Source of the DNA: Rariloculus sp965263005
GTDB lineage: Bacteria > Pseudomonadota > Gammaproteobacteria > Steroidobacterales > Rariloculaceae
Reading direction: 5' to 3'
NCBI RefSeq assembly: GCF_965263005.1
Contig: NZ_OZ253579.1
Coordinates: 620,001-684,000, forward strand
Length of the DNA: 64,000 nt
Shown: positions 9,108 to 17,483 of the stretch, in pieces
Layout of the letters: each line of letters opens with the position of its first letter
How positions within the stretch are numbered: the first letter of the stretch is position 1
The notes under the pieces: model-generated
Told to the model about the DNA's origin: nothing
Database searches by the model: none
Seen by the model: only the letters and a program-made list of their open reading frames with translations
Position numbers and translations under genes: made by a program

Positions 9108-10118
9108 GTGACCCTGAAGCAGCTCAAATATCTGATCGGGATCGTCGATAGCGGACTCAACATCACGTCGGCTGCCGAGCGGCTTTTTACGAGCCAGCCC
9201 GGTATAAGCAAGCAGCTCAAGCAGCTTGAGACCGAACTCGGCGTGCAGTTGTTCACCCGTAAGGGCAAGAGTCTCGCGGCGATCACGCCGGCCGGCCGGG
9301 AGGTGATCGCGAGAGGCCGAAAGATTCTGCGCGAGGTGGACAACATTTCCAGCGTCGCAAGCGATCTGACCGCCGAGCAGGAAGGTACGCTGTCGATCGC
9401 GACGACGCACACCCAGGCACGGTATGTGTTGCCCGACGTTATCAACGAGTTTCGCCGGCGGTATCCGAAAGTCAGTCTCGAGTTGCACCAGGGCACGTCG
9501 GAACAGATTCTCGCGCTCGTAAACACAAGCAAGGTGGATTTCGCTATCGCGACGGGGTCGCAGCATCTGTTCCGGCATTTGACGTTGCTGCCGATCTACC
9601 GCTGGCACCGAATCGCGCTCGTGCCGAAGCAGCACGCGCTCGCCCGGCAGCGCAAAGCGCTCGATCTCGAGACGCTCGCCGAGCACCCGCTAGTGACTTA
9701 CGTGTTCAGCCTGACCGGGGAATCCTCGTTCAAGCGGGCGTTTCACGAACTCGGCCTCGAGCCGCGTGTCGTCTTCACGGCCCGTGACGCAGACATCATC
9801 AAAACGTACGTTCGCATGGGCATGGGCGTCGGAGTCATCGCGTCGATGGCCTACGAATGCCGGGACCAGGACGACCTCAAGGCGATCAACGCCGAGGGGC
9901 TGTTTCCCGAGGTCACGACATGGCTGGGGTTCCCGCGCGACATGGTGCTGCGCGGCTACATGACCGACTTCATCAACCTGTGCGCGCCTCACTACTCGGC
10001 GCGTACCATCCGGGACGCGGCCGCGCTCTCGACTCAGGAGGACGTCGACGCGCTGCTCGGGGACATGATTTTACCCGTGCGCGGAGGTTGCGAGCAGGAT
10101 AAGGCGGCGGCAGCGTGA
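9108..10118 (+). CDS. cysB: CysB-type LysR transcriptional regulator of sulfur assimilation
   Basis: 336 residues. The N-terminal winged helix (LKQLKYLIGIVDSGLNITSA, TSQPGISKQLKQLETELG) and the effector domain motifs IATTHTQARYVLP, QGTSEQI, TARDADIIKTYVRMGMGVGVIASMA follow E. coli CysB closely, including the ligand-binding TTHTQARY region. CysB activates cysteine-biosynthesis genes in response to N-acetylserine. The start is GTG without a strong Shine-Dalgarno. cysG is divergent and cysH convergent downstream; the CysB-like paralogue Cbl is an alternative identity but the context favours CysB. Confidence 0.9.
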   Translation: MTLKQLKYLIGIVDSGLNITSAAERLFTSQPGISKQLKQLETELGVQLFTRKGKSLAAITPAGREVIARGRKILREVDNISSVASDLTAEQEGTLSIATTHTQARYVLPDVINEFRRRYPKVSLELHQGTSEQILALVNTSKVDFAIATGSQHLFRHLTLLPIYRWHRIALVPKQHALARQRKALDLETLAEHPLVTYVFSLTGESSFKRAFHELGLEPRVVFTARDADIIKTYVRMGMGVGVIASMAYECRDQDDLKAINAEGLFPEVTTWLGFPRDMVLRGYMTDFINLCAPHYSARTIRDAAALSTQEDVDALLGDMILPVRGGCEQDKAAAA

Positions 10119-10123
10119 CGCCT

Positions 10124-10320
10124 GGCAGCCCGTGGCACAAGCCCCGCGTCGCACCGAGAGCAGCGAGGGCGCCCGCCTGACAAGGCGCGAGGAGCGAGAA
10201 TATCGGACGTATTTGCGCGACGAGCAACGCAGCTCAGGCCGGATGCATCGCCGGTTGATCAGCCGTCTTCGGCGAGGCGGTCTTCCGCCCCATGCAGCGG
10301 GGCTTTGCCACCGGCTGCTG
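10124..10320 (+). repeat. Dispersed terminal-inverted-repeat element, copy A (full)
   Basis: About 195 bp starting 6 nt after the cysB stop. The left end (CAGCCCGTGGCACAAGCCCC) and the right end (GGGGCTTTGCCACCGGCTG) are near-perfect inverted repeats of ~22 bp including flanking GC bases. The core (GCCTGACAAGGCGCGAGGAG, GAGAATATCGG, GACGAGCAACGCAG, GGATGCATCGCC) recurs at 11268, 31945 and partly at 42105. It lies between convergent cysB and cysH, where it may also act as a terminator. Confidence 0.8.
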
Positions 10321-10338
10321 ATGCCGTGCCGTGAAGGA

Positions 10339-11124
10339 TTACAGCTTGGCGAGGTCGATTTCGTGAATCCCGCACTCGCGCTGCAGACCGAAGAAACGGG
10401 TCTGCTCGATCGTGCTGACCTCGTGGATCGGCCGCGTGCTGTGGTGGTCGCCGATCGATAGATAGCCCTTTTCCAATAGCGGGTGATAGGGCAGGCCGTG
10501 CCGCTTGAGATAGCGGTGCACATCGCGATCGGACCAATCCGCGATCGGGTGGACCTTCCAGCGGCCGCCGGACCACTTCAGGTAGGGGGTCTTCGCACGG
10601 CCCTCGCTTTGCCTGCGGCGCAGGCCGGCGAACCAGGTCCCCGCACCGAGCTCACGCAGCGCACGCCGCATCGGCTCGACCTTGTTCTCCTCGTTGTAAG
10701 CGTTGATCCCGTCGCGACCCTGTTGCCAGCGCTGCCCGTGATGCGCTTCCTGCCACGCGGTCGAGCGTTCTGCGCGGTACACCTTGAGGTTCAGATCGAG
10801 CCGTTCCGTCAGCTCGTCGACAAAGCGGTAAGTCTCCGGAAACAGATATCCCGTATCGATGAGGATGACGGGAATGCCAGGGCTCGCGCGCGTGACCAGA
10901 TGCAACGAGACCGCGGCTTGTGTACCGAAGCTCGACGACAGCACGTGATTGCCCGGCAGGTGCGTCAGCGCCCACTCTATCCGCCTGGCCGGATCCAGCG
11001 ATTTGAACTTGCGGTTGCAGTAATTGAGTGCGTGCTCACGCGTCGCTTCCTCGTCATACGATGCCGAATCGATCGGCGCCTCTGGCAAGGCGATTGCGTT
11101 AACTGCACTGCTTATGGCACTCAT
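10339..11124 (-). CDS. cysH: Phosphoadenylyl-sulfate (PAPS) reductase CysH
   Basis: 261 residues. CysH reduces PAPS to sulfite with thioredoxin in the cytoplasm. The PP-loop-like SSSFGTQAAVSLHL, the IDTGYLFPETYRFVDELT block, GLRRRQSEGRAKTP and the C-terminal catalytic ECGIHE are present. It lacks the CC...CxxC cysteines of 4Fe-4S APS reductases, so it is the E. coli PAPS type and should pair with a CysC kinase elsewhere. It is probably under CysB control; the sulfite it makes is reduced by a siroheme enzyme fed by nearby cysG. Confidence 0.93.
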   Translation of the reverse strand: MSAISSAVNAIALPEAPIDSASYDEEATREHALNYCNRKFKSLDPARRIEWALTHLPGNHVLSSSFGTQAAVSLHLVTRASPGIPVILIDTGYLFPETYRFVDELTERLDLNLKVYRAERSTAWQEAHHGQRWQQGRDGINAYNEENKVEPMRRALRELGAGTWFAGLRRRQSEGRAKTPYLKWSGGRWKVHPIADWSDRDVHRYLKRHGLPYHPLLEKGYLSIGDHHSTRPIHEVSTIEQTRFFGLQRECGIHEIDLAKL

Positions 11125-11267
11125 TGTCGAAAGCTCAATCTCGTCGCACGGGTGTCTTGCGGGCTCTCAGGCCAGTCAAACTGTTCGCGGCCGCCTAACT
11201 TAAGGCCGCTGAGGCCCGGCGTGAACGGTCAAGTTTTCATGCCGGTATACCCAGAATGAATAAGGGG
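11125..11267. promoter_or_regulatory. Upstream region of cysH
   Basis: 143 bp upstream of the cysH start on the minus strand. It contains a small inverted repeat (GCGGCC...GGCCGC near 11189-11212). The location fits a cysH promoter with a CysB site, but no clear -35/-10 pair was identified. Confidence 0.35.
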
Positions 11268-11430
11268 CGCGGCCCGCGGCGAAACCCGGCGTCGCAGCGA
11301 GACCGGTCGGGCGCCGGGCTGACAAGGCGTGACGAGGGAGCATATCGGGCATATGCGACCGGGGGACAACGCAGTTCAGACCGGATGCACGGCCAATCGA
11401 CCGCCGTGGGGCTTTTGCCACGGGCTGCTA
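11268..11430 (+). repeat. Dispersed terminal-inverted-repeat element, copy B
   Basis: About 163 bp. The left end GGCCCGCGGCGAAACCCGGC is degenerate and the right end GGGGCTTTTGCCACGGGCTGC is well conserved. The core shares GCTGACAAGGCGTGACGAGG, CATATCGGGCATAT and CAGACCGGATGCA with copy A. Its right end contains the TAG stop codon (CTA at 11428-11430) of the minus-strand FAD oxidase gene. Confidence 0.75.
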
Positions 11431-12795
11431 TAGCCGCGTCAGAACCTCGCCGCCCGCACGTTCTCCCGACTCCATGGCGGCTTCCATGCCGCGACTGGAG
11501 CGCGCGAGGTGCTCGCCGCAGAAGTGGATTCGTCCGTGGGGCTTGCCCATGATGCGCGCGTAGCGATTGATCTCGCCGGGGCGGAAATAAGCCCAGGCGC
11601 CGGCTGCATAGGGGTCGCTGCCCCAGGAGTGCAGGCCGATGAACTCGAGTTGGCCGCGCGCGGCCGGACGAATCGCAGCGATCGCCTCGATGACGAGCCG
11701 CCCGGCATCGGCTTCGCTAAGCGCATCGATCTCGACGGCATGATGCCCCGTGACCCAGGCGGCAAAATGCGTGATCGTGGAGGGGTTGGCGCCGCTTCGG
11801 ACCGCGGCGAGCATGCCGGGCAAGGAATCGGTGAACAGGCTCGGCGCATGGCCGTCGTGTTCCCAGTACGGTGTCTTCGGCCGCAGATAGACCTGGGTGA
11901 CAGCTTGCGAGCGCAGCCGCGTGACGGCTTCGGCCTGCAGTCCCGCGAGCGGCGGGTCGATGCCGATATTGCGCAGCACGCTGAACGGTGCCGAACACAC
12001 GACGTGTCTCGCCTTGATCCGGCTGCCGTCAACGCAATGAACGACGGCGCCGTCCCTGCGGCTCTCGATCGCGGTGACGGGGCTTTCGAACTGCACGCCG
12101 CGACGCAGCGATTGCGCCATCGCGGCCGGGATGCTCTCGACGCCGTTCTCGGCCGTGAAGCCGAGCGTGTCTTTCGGTGCAAGCGCGCGCTGGGCTGTCG
12201 AGAACGCCGCACGAAACAGCAGCAGCAGCGCCGACACGTCATTGGCGTCATCGCCGAACGTCGAGTTGAACGAGTAGCCGATCTCGATCGCGTCGTCGTC
12301 GAGACCGAGCCCGCGCATCCAGTCACGCATCGAGATGTCGAGATCCGCATGCTTCGGATCGAGCCATTCCCCGGGCGAGGCGAGCGGGTTTTCGCGCATC
12401 GGCAGGACCCTGCGATACGTCCACGGCATCAGCGCCTTGTCGCGCGCCGGAAACGGGTTCGCGGGATGATCGGGCCATTCGGCCTGACGGATGATCTCGG
12501 CGCCGAGCACGAGATCCTGTTCGCGAAAGAACTGAAGCGTCGGAGTGACGTCGATCAGTTTGATGCCGTGCCGCTCGGCGGTCTCGATGATGCGCGTATA
12601 ACCGGCGCCGATATAGGTACCGCCAGCCTCGGCGTTCCTTCCGAGCTGACGCATCGAATGGATCCGCCCGCCGACCCGCGCCTGAGCCTCGAGCACGAGC
12701 ACGTCGGCGCCTTCGGCCTCGAGCAGATACGCCGCGTTGAGTCCGGCGAGACCGGCGCCGATCACGACGACGTCGTGTGGCGCGCGTTTGATCAT
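11428..12795 (-). CDS. FAD-dependent amine oxidase family protein, last gene of heme operon
   Basis: 455 residues. The N-terminal FAD fold reads VVVIGAGLAGLNAAYLLE, then VLVLEAQARVGGRI and EAGGTYIGAGYTR; the C-terminal FAD contact is RIHFCGEHLARSSRGMEAAM. These are typical of the monoamine-oxidase-like flavin superfamily, to which HemY/CgoX porphyrinogen oxidases also belong. The ATG overlaps the hemH stop (ATGA) with no gap, so it is translationally coupled to ferrochelatase. Context suggests it might oxidise coproporphyrinogen III, but the sequence looks more like a generic MAO than HemY. The stop codon lies in repeat copy B. Confidence 0.8.
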   Translation of the reverse strand: MIKRAPHDVVVIGAGLAGLNAAYLLEAEGADVLVLEAQARVGGRIHSMRQLGRNAEAGGTYIGAGYTRIIETAERHGIKLIDVTPTLQFFREQDLVLGAEIIRQAEWPDHPANPFPARDKALMPWTYRRVLPMRENPLASPGEWLDPKHADLDISMRDWMRGLGLDDDAIEIGYSFNSTFGDDANDVSALLLLFRAAFSTAQRALAPKDTLGFTAENGVESIPAAMAQSLRRGVQFESPVTAIESRRDGAVVHCVDGSRIKARHVVCSAPFSVLRNIGIDPPLAGLQAEAVTRLRSQAVTQVYLRPKTPYWEHDGHAPSLFTDSLPGMLAAVRSGANPSTITHFAAWVTGHHAVEIDALSEADAGRLVIEAIAAIRPAARGQLEFIGLHSWGSDPYAAGAWAYFRPGEINRYARIMGKPHGRIHFCGEHLARSSRGMEAAMESGERAGGEVLTRL

Positions 12796-13904
12796 TGCGG
12801 TGCGTCGACCGTCGCCTCGCGAGGCGCATCCGCGCCGCAGAGCGCGGGCTTCGCGGGTCCGGGGCGACCCGACGGACAGCAGTCCGCGGGACACAGGTCG
12901 TGGCTCGGACCGAGCGAGCCGAGCGACCGCCGGGTCGGAGACTTGCTCATCCGCTCAACGATGAGTTCACGCACCATCGCGACAAAGGCCGGGTGATCGC
13001 CGACCGTCGCGGCCCGGATCATGTTGATTCCAGCCGCGTCGGCGCGCTGCCTGGCCTCGACGTCGAGGTCGAGCACGACTTCCATGTGATCGCAGACGAA
13101 ACCGATCGGCGCAACGACGACATCCTCCACCCCTTCTCTCGCAAGGTCATCGAGCGCGTCGCCGACGTCGGGACCGAGCCACGGCTCGCCGCCGTAGGAA
13201 GCGTTGTTGCTCTGGTAGGCCAGATGCCAGCGCTGGTGTTCGAGCGCGTCGCCGATGACTTCGCCACACTCGGTCAACTGCACTTCGTAGGTCGCACGCC
13301 GCGCCATCGACTGCGGCAGGCTGTGTGCTGTAAACAGTATCGGCGCATTGATTCGCCTCGCTTCGGGAAGCTGCTCCAGCGCTTCGGTGACGCGATCGCA
13401 GCAGGCCTCGATGAATCCCGGGTGGTTGAAACCGAGGCGAAGCTTGTCGACGGTGGGCGCGCCGGCCACGCCCCCCGACGCGGCATGGAGATCTTCACGG
13501 TACTTGCGGCAACCGCTGTACGAGCTGAACGTGCTCGTCACAAATGCGATCGCGCGCTCGATGCCGTCCCGGGCCATTTGCTCGAACGCCTCGGGCAGCA
13601 GTGGATGCCAGTTGCGATTGCCCCAGTAGATCGGGAGCGCAGGCCCCCGCGAGTCGAGTTCTGACTGCAATGCCGCAATGAATTCCCGAGTTCGCGTGTT
13701 GATCGGGCTCACGCCGCCGAAAGCGTCGTAGCGAGCCGCGATTCGCGCCTTGGTCTCGGGCTTGATGGGCAGCCCGCGCAGCACGTTGTCGAGGAACGGC
13801 AAGACGTCGTCGGGGCCCTCGGGACCGCCGAACGAGACGATCAGCACGGCGTCATAATTGCGCGGCTCGTCGTCGAACAACGGCCGATCGGAACGTGCGC
13901 TCAC
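12792..13904 (-). CDS. hemH: Ferrochelatase (protoporphyrin or coproporphyrin type)
   Basis: 370 residues. Ferrochelatase inserts Fe(II) into a porphyrin. Visible motifs are AVLIVSFGGPEGPDDV, GVSPINTRTREF, the catalytic histidine block FTAHSLPQSMA, and VVAPIGFVCDHMEVVLDLD. I chose the GTG at 13904, 7 nt after the preceding stop; the longer reading frame runs back through the preceding gene. The C-terminus carries a cysteine cluster (DLCPADCCPSG plus a later Cys), reminiscent of ferrochelatases that hold a 2Fe-2S cluster at the C-terminus. Lying beside a ChdC-like gene, it may be a coproporphyrin ferrochelatase. Confidence 0.93.
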   Translation of the reverse strand: MSARSDRPLFDDEPRNYDAVLIVSFGGPEGPDDVLPFLDNVLRGLPIKPETKARIAARYDAFGGVSPINTRTREFIAALQSELDSRGPALPIYWGNRNWHPLLPEAFEQMARDGIERAIAFVTSTFSSYSGCRKYREDLHAASGGVAGAPTVDKLRLGFNHPGFIEACCDRVTEALEQLPEARRINAPILFTAHSLPQSMARRATYEVQLTECGEVIGDALEHQRWHLAYQSNNASYGGEPWLGPDVGDALDDLAREGVEDVVVAPIGFVCDHMEVVLDLDVEARQRADAAGINMIRAATVGDHPAFVAMVRELIVERMSKSPTRRSLGSLGPSHDLCPADCCPSGRPGPAKPALCGADAPREATVDAPQ

Positions 13905-13911
13905 GAAGCGG

Positions 13912-14646
13912 TCAGGCCTTGCATTGCCACAGCGTCTTGCCGACGAAGAACGGTCCGAGGCTGTCCAGATACTGCGACGTCTGCTCGGTCTTGCGCATCT
14001 CCTGCACAACCGCCGACAGCGGATGAAGCTGCGGTCCGAGCAGACCGATGATGAAATCGTTGTCGTTCTTGTCGAGTCCGTGGCAGGCCAGGCGGATGTC
14101 GGCCGCGTAGCCCGCCACACCGTAGCGTTTCGCAAGCGTCCCGTGCTCGGCGAGGATCCGCCGCTGGTGATCGGCTGGCAGGGTCTGGAACTTCTTGGAC
14201 CGCTGCAGCGGATACCAGACCGCCCAGGCGAACTCGGGGTGCAGGAGTTTCTGCCGCGGCTTGATCAGCAGCGTGTCCTCGAGATCAGGCTCGTACCCGA
14301 TCGAGTAGCTGCGGCCGAGCATATCGAACTCGGGCTTGTGTTCGAGGTCGCGAAACGCCGGACCGTGGAACACCGCGCGCAGCCGGCCGACGAAGTGCTC
14401 GGGGTCTTCGTGAGCCGCCATGACGCCGATGCCCGCGGGGTCGTTTGCGTCGACATACAGTGCGCCTTCGATGCCGGCGGCTTCGAGCGCGTCGGCCGCG
14501 GCCGTTGCGTCGCGACACGCGCCGAAAGCAGTGAATTTCATGAAAAGGCGTCGGTCGAGCGACGTCGCCTGGCCGCCGTGCAGTCCTTTCTCGCTCAGAT
14601 CGAGCGGTGCCGGAGCCGAGTTCCGGTTTGCCGTGGGCGTATCCAT
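13912..14646 (-). CDS. Chlorite dismutase-family protein, probable coproheme decarboxylase (ChdC/HemQ-like)
   Basis: 244 residues. The C-terminal half aligns by eye with ChdC: a tyrosine in WYPLQRS (Tyr145, matching the catalytic Tyr of the YPM motif), EHG with His168 (proximal heme ligand position), GLDKNDNDFIIGL, and VVQEMRKTEQTSQYLDSLGPFFVG. ChdC converts coproheme to heme b in the coproporphyrin-dependent pathway. GGAGG lies 5 nt before the ATG. It sits between hemE and hemH, 14 nt after hemE, which supports a heme role over chlorite detoxification. The distal pocket glutamine of Firmicute enzymes is not evident. Confidence 0.8.
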   Translation of the reverse strand: MDTPTANRNSAPAPLDLSEKGLHGGQATSLDRRLFMKFTAFGACRDATAAADALEAAGIEGALYVDANDPAGIGVMAAHEDPEHFVGRLRAVFHGPAFRDLEHKPEFDMLGRSYSIGYEPDLEDTLLIKPRQKLLHPEFAWAVWYPLQRSKKFQTLPADHQRRILAEHGTLAKRYGVAGYAADIRLACHGLDKNDNDFIIGLLGPQLHPLSAVVQEMRKTEQTSQYLDSLGPFFVGKTLWQCKA

Positions 14647-14660
14647 TTGTCCTCCAGCGC

Positions 14661-15671
14661 TTACGATTCTCCGTGCACGGCTTCGATCAGTGCCTCGACG
14701 CTCGCGATCGGCGTGCTCGGCAGGATGCCGTGTCCCAGATTGACGATATGGCCGTTCGGGTCGGTGCTGTCCAGCAGTTGCCGGACGCGCTCGGTCGTGG
14801 CCTTGGGTCCGGCCAGCAGTATTGCCGGATCGATGTTGCCCTGCACGGCCCTTTCGGGATACCGACGCTGCAGCTCCGCGAGGTCCATGCGCCAGTCGGT
14901 CGCGATCACCTCGGCCGGCAGCTTCGCGTAGGCGTCGACGAGGTGCGGTGCGTTCTGCAGAAATACAATGCGCGGAATGCCCGCGGCGCCGACCGTCTCG
15001 AGCAGCGACTCGAGATGCGGCTTGATGAGCGTCCGCCAGTCATTCAATGACAAGAGTCCGGCCCAGGAATCGAAAATCTGCACGGCATCGGCGCCGGCTT
15101 GCGCCTGTCCGATCAGATATCGGCCCATGAGGTCGGACAGGCGCGAGAGCAGCGCATCAAGCAGCTCCGGCCGTTCGGCCGCGAAGGCGCGCAGCGTCGG
15201 GAAATCCTTGACGCCACGGCCTTCGACGAGGTAGGCGGCAAGGGTCCACGGCGCGCCGCAGAACCCAAGCAGGGCAACGTTGTCGGGAAGTGCCGCGCGG
15301 GTAATCCTGAGCGCATCCATGACCTCCGGCGCGACTGCGTCGGGGTCAGGATTTCGGAGCCGGTTGACGCCATCCCAGTCGCGAATCGGGTTGGCGACGA
15401 CGGGCCCCGGATCGAAATCGAACTCGATGCCGAGCGCGGGCATCGGGCTCATGATGTCGGCAAAGACAATGGCCGCGTCGAGCTCGAACCTCTTCAATGG
15501 CATCAGCGTGACGTCGGCCGCAAGCTCGGCGTTTCCCGACAGCGCCTTGAAACTGTGGGCCCGTCGAAGCTCGCGGTACTCGGGCAGGTACCGGCCCGCC
15601 TGGCGCATGATCCAGACGGGACGCCGCACGGCCGGCTCGCGGCGAATCGCCTCGAGTAGCAGCTTAGCCAT
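14661..15671 (-). CDS. hemE: Uroporphyrinogen decarboxylase HemE
   Basis: 336 residues, close to the usual length. HemE decarboxylates uroporphyrinogen III to coproporphyrinogen III. The signature RRPVWIMRQAGRYLPEYR is near the N-terminus, with FADIMSPMPALGI, GFCGAPWTLAAYLVEG, FDSWAGLLS and the C-terminal NLGHGILPSTP all present. Its ATG overlaps the response-regulator stop by 8 nt. It is the branch point between the upstream tetrapyrrole genes and the chdC-like/hemH genes that follow. Confidence 0.97.
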   Translation of the reverse strand: MAKLLLEAIRREPAVRRPVWIMRQAGRYLPEYRELRRAHSFKALSGNAELAADVTLMPLKRFELDAAIVFADIMSPMPALGIEFDFDPGPVVANPIRDWDGVNRLRNPDPDAVAPEVMDALRITRAALPDNVALLGFCGAPWTLAAYLVEGRGVKDFPTLRAFAAERPELLDALLSRLSDLMGRYLIGQAQAGADAVQIFDSWAGLLSLNDWRTLIKPHLESLLETVGAAGIPRIVFLQNAPHLVDAYAKLPAEVIATDWRMDLAELQRRYPERAVQGNIDPAILLAGPKATTERVRQLLDSTDPNGHIVNLGHGILPSTPIASVEALIEAVHGES

Positions 15672-16407
15672 CGTGATCCGCCTCGTGCTCGGCTATTTCC
15701 GCTTGCAGTGTGAACCGGTAACCCACGCCGCGAACGGTATGGAAGTGGACGGGCAATTCGGGATTGCGCTCGAAACGCCTGCGCAATCGCACTATGAAGT
15801 TGTCGACCGTGCGCGTCGACGGAAAAACTTCGTAGCCCCAGACGCGATCGAGAATTTCTTCGCGTGTGACGATGCGGCCTTCGCGCTCGAACAGCGCCTT
15901 CAGGATCATCGCCTCCTTGTGCGTCAGCGTGTGCTCCGTGCCGTCCCATGCGCGCGCCTGATAAGTCCTGAAATTCACGCTGTTGCCACCGAAGTCGAGC
16001 GCCGCCGAAGTGTCGTTGTACCAGTGGCTGCGTCGCAGGATCGCCTCGACCCTGAGCAGCAGCTCCTTGAGGTGGAACGGTTTCCCGAGGTAGTCGTCGC
16101 CGCCGGCTTCGAGGCCGCGGATGCGGTCCTCGGGCGCGTTCTTGACGGTCAGAAACAGCACCGGAGTCCGCCATCCCTCTGCCCGCAGCATGGCGCACAC
16201 TTCGATGCCGTCCATCTTCGGCATCATGACATCGAGCACGATCAGATCGAAACTGCCGGATCGGATGGCGTCGAGGCCCCAGCTTCCATCGTACGCAACC
16301 TCGGTCGCGTAGCCTTCGGCCTTGAGGTTCTCGCGAATGCCGTCGGCAAGGTGCTCCTCGTCGTCGACGACAAGAATGCGAGCGGGTTGTTTGATGCCTT
16401 CGTTCAT
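15664..16407 (-). CDS. OmpR/PhoB-type response regulator inside heme operon
   Basis: 247 residues. Receiver domain with acidic DDEE (residue ~17), phospho-acceptor Asp in LIVLDVMMPKMDG, a Thr in FLTVK and Lys in GKPF. The C-terminal winged helix ends VDNFIVRLRRRFE...VRGVGYRF, standard for OmpR-type DNA binding. The start is the ATG at 16407, overlapping the kinase stop (ATGA). Its partner is the adjacent kinase. Being within a heme operon suggests it senses or responds to something linked to heme or redox state; this is inference. Confidence 0.93.
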   Translation of the reverse strand: MNEGIKQPARILVVDDEEHLADGIRENLKAEGYATEVAYDGSWGLDAIRSGSFDLIVLDVMMPKMDGIEVCAMLRAEGWRTPVLFLTVKNAPEDRIRGLEAGGDDYLGKPFHLKELLLRVEAILRRSHWYNDTSAALDFGGNSVNFRTYQARAWDGTEHTLTHKEAMILKALFEREGRIVTREEILDRVWGYEVFPSTRTVDNFIVRLRRRFERNPELPVHFHTVRGVGYRFTLQAEIAEHEADHDG

Positions 16408-17483
16408 TTCGCTTCCGGCCAGCGGATCGTCACGGTCGCGCCGTGTCCCGGACCTTCGCTCGCCGCGCTGATCCGGGCACCGCAAAGCTCCACGAGCCGC
16501 TTGACGATGTAAAGGCCGAGTCCCGTGCCCGCGCTCGAGCGCCTGAGCTCGTCACCGAGACGGTAGAACTTCTCGAACATCATCTCGGCGTCCTCGGGGG
16601 CGAAGCCGAGTCCGTCGTCGGCCACGCTGAGTTCGATGCCCCCTTCATATTGCCGGGCCCGTACCGCGATCCCATGCCCGTCCCCGGCGATACAGGCCTT
16701 GATCGCGTTGTCGAGCAGGTTTCGAAGTATCGTTTCAAGTGCGGTGCGGTCGACCGACAGCGTCAACGGCTCCGCAACGTCGATGCCGACAGCGATGTCG
16801 TTGCGTGCGGCGCGTTCGGCGATCTCCTCGCTGCTCGCTCGAACCGCGCCCGCAAGCGAGGTCCGCTCCGGCGTCAACTCGTGACGGCCTTCCTCGAGTT
16901 GCGTGGTGTCGAGCAGATTGTCGATCATGCGCAGCAGGCGTTCCCCGTCTTCGAGGATGCGCTGGCCAAGCCGCTTGCTGTCAGCTTCAGCAGCCCTGAG
17001 CTTGAGCGTCTCGGCAGCAAGCCGAATGCTCGTGAGCGGGCTCTTGAACTCGTGAGAAACGGCGGCGAGAAAGTTCTGCTGCCGTCTGCGCAGTTCCGCA
17101 TCGTGACGAATCGCGCGCGTGAGCACGGCCATTCCGCCCAGGAGGACGATGAGAAAGAACGCGCCCTCCCAGAGGTACTGGTTCGTGCGCCGCGCGCTTT
17201 CGCGCTCGAGCGCGGCGAGCGCATCGGCGCTCACGCTCGCAAGGCCCGAGTCGGGCTCGATCTCCAGATGAGGCAACAAAGCGCCCGGATCGTCCGCGGG
17301 CGACCCTTCGGACAGCACGCTTACGGCTGCGGCGTCGGCCGCGTAGAGCGCGGCAAAACGCCGCTCGACGTCACGCGAATAGCCCACGTTCTCAATGATC
17401 CAATACGCGACCTGGGCCGTTGAGACGATCAGGAGCACGAGGAAGCCGACCTGCACGGCCTTGCTGGGGTCGCGCTTAATCAT
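16404..17483 (-). CDS. Membrane sensor histidine kinase inside heme operon
   Basis: 359 residues. Two membrane segments (about residues 12-31 and 103-122) bracket a ~70-residue periplasmic sensor. The H-box is SHEFKSPLTSIRLAAETL, followed by N-box NLLDNAIKA, G-boxes DDGLGF and GTGLGLYIVKRL. The ATG at 17483 overlaps the hemL stop by 8 nt (ATGATTAA). Insertion of a two-component pair between hemL and hemE with overlapping codons on both sides shows it is fixed in the heme transcription unit. The ligand is unknown; no heme-binding motif stands out in the sensor. Confidence 0.92.
   Translation of the reverse strand: MIKRDPSKAVQVGFLVLLIVSTAQVAYWIIENVGYSRDVERRFAALYAADAAAVSVLSEGSPADDPGALLPHLEIEPDSGLASVSADALAALERESARRTNQYLWEGAFFLIVLLGGMAVLTRAIRHDAELRRRQQNFLAAVSHEFKSPLTSIRLAAETLKLRAAEADSKRLGQRILEDGERLLRMIDNLLDTTQLEEGRHELTPERTSLAGAVRASSEEIAERAARNDIAVGIDVAEPLTLSVDRTALETILRNLLDNAIKACIAGDGHGIAVRARQYEGGIELSVADDGLGFAPEDAEMMFEKFYRLGDELRRSSAGTGLGLYIVKRLVELCGARISAASEGPGHGATVTIRWPEAK

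Noticed and set aside
10126..11430. Repeat copies read as short arginine-rich proteins
   Set aside because: Similar peptides (LTRREEREYR, LTRRDEGAYR) appear only because the DNA repeat is shared; no start or conservation beyond the repeat.
11509..12996. 495-residue open frame opposite the FAD oxidase
   Set aside because: Antisense to well-defined FAD motifs; arginine-rich and featureless.
13912..14646. True chlorite dismutase (perchlorate respiration)
   Set aside because: Operon context is heme synthesis and the Tyr/His pattern fits ChdC; no perchlorate reductase genes nearby.
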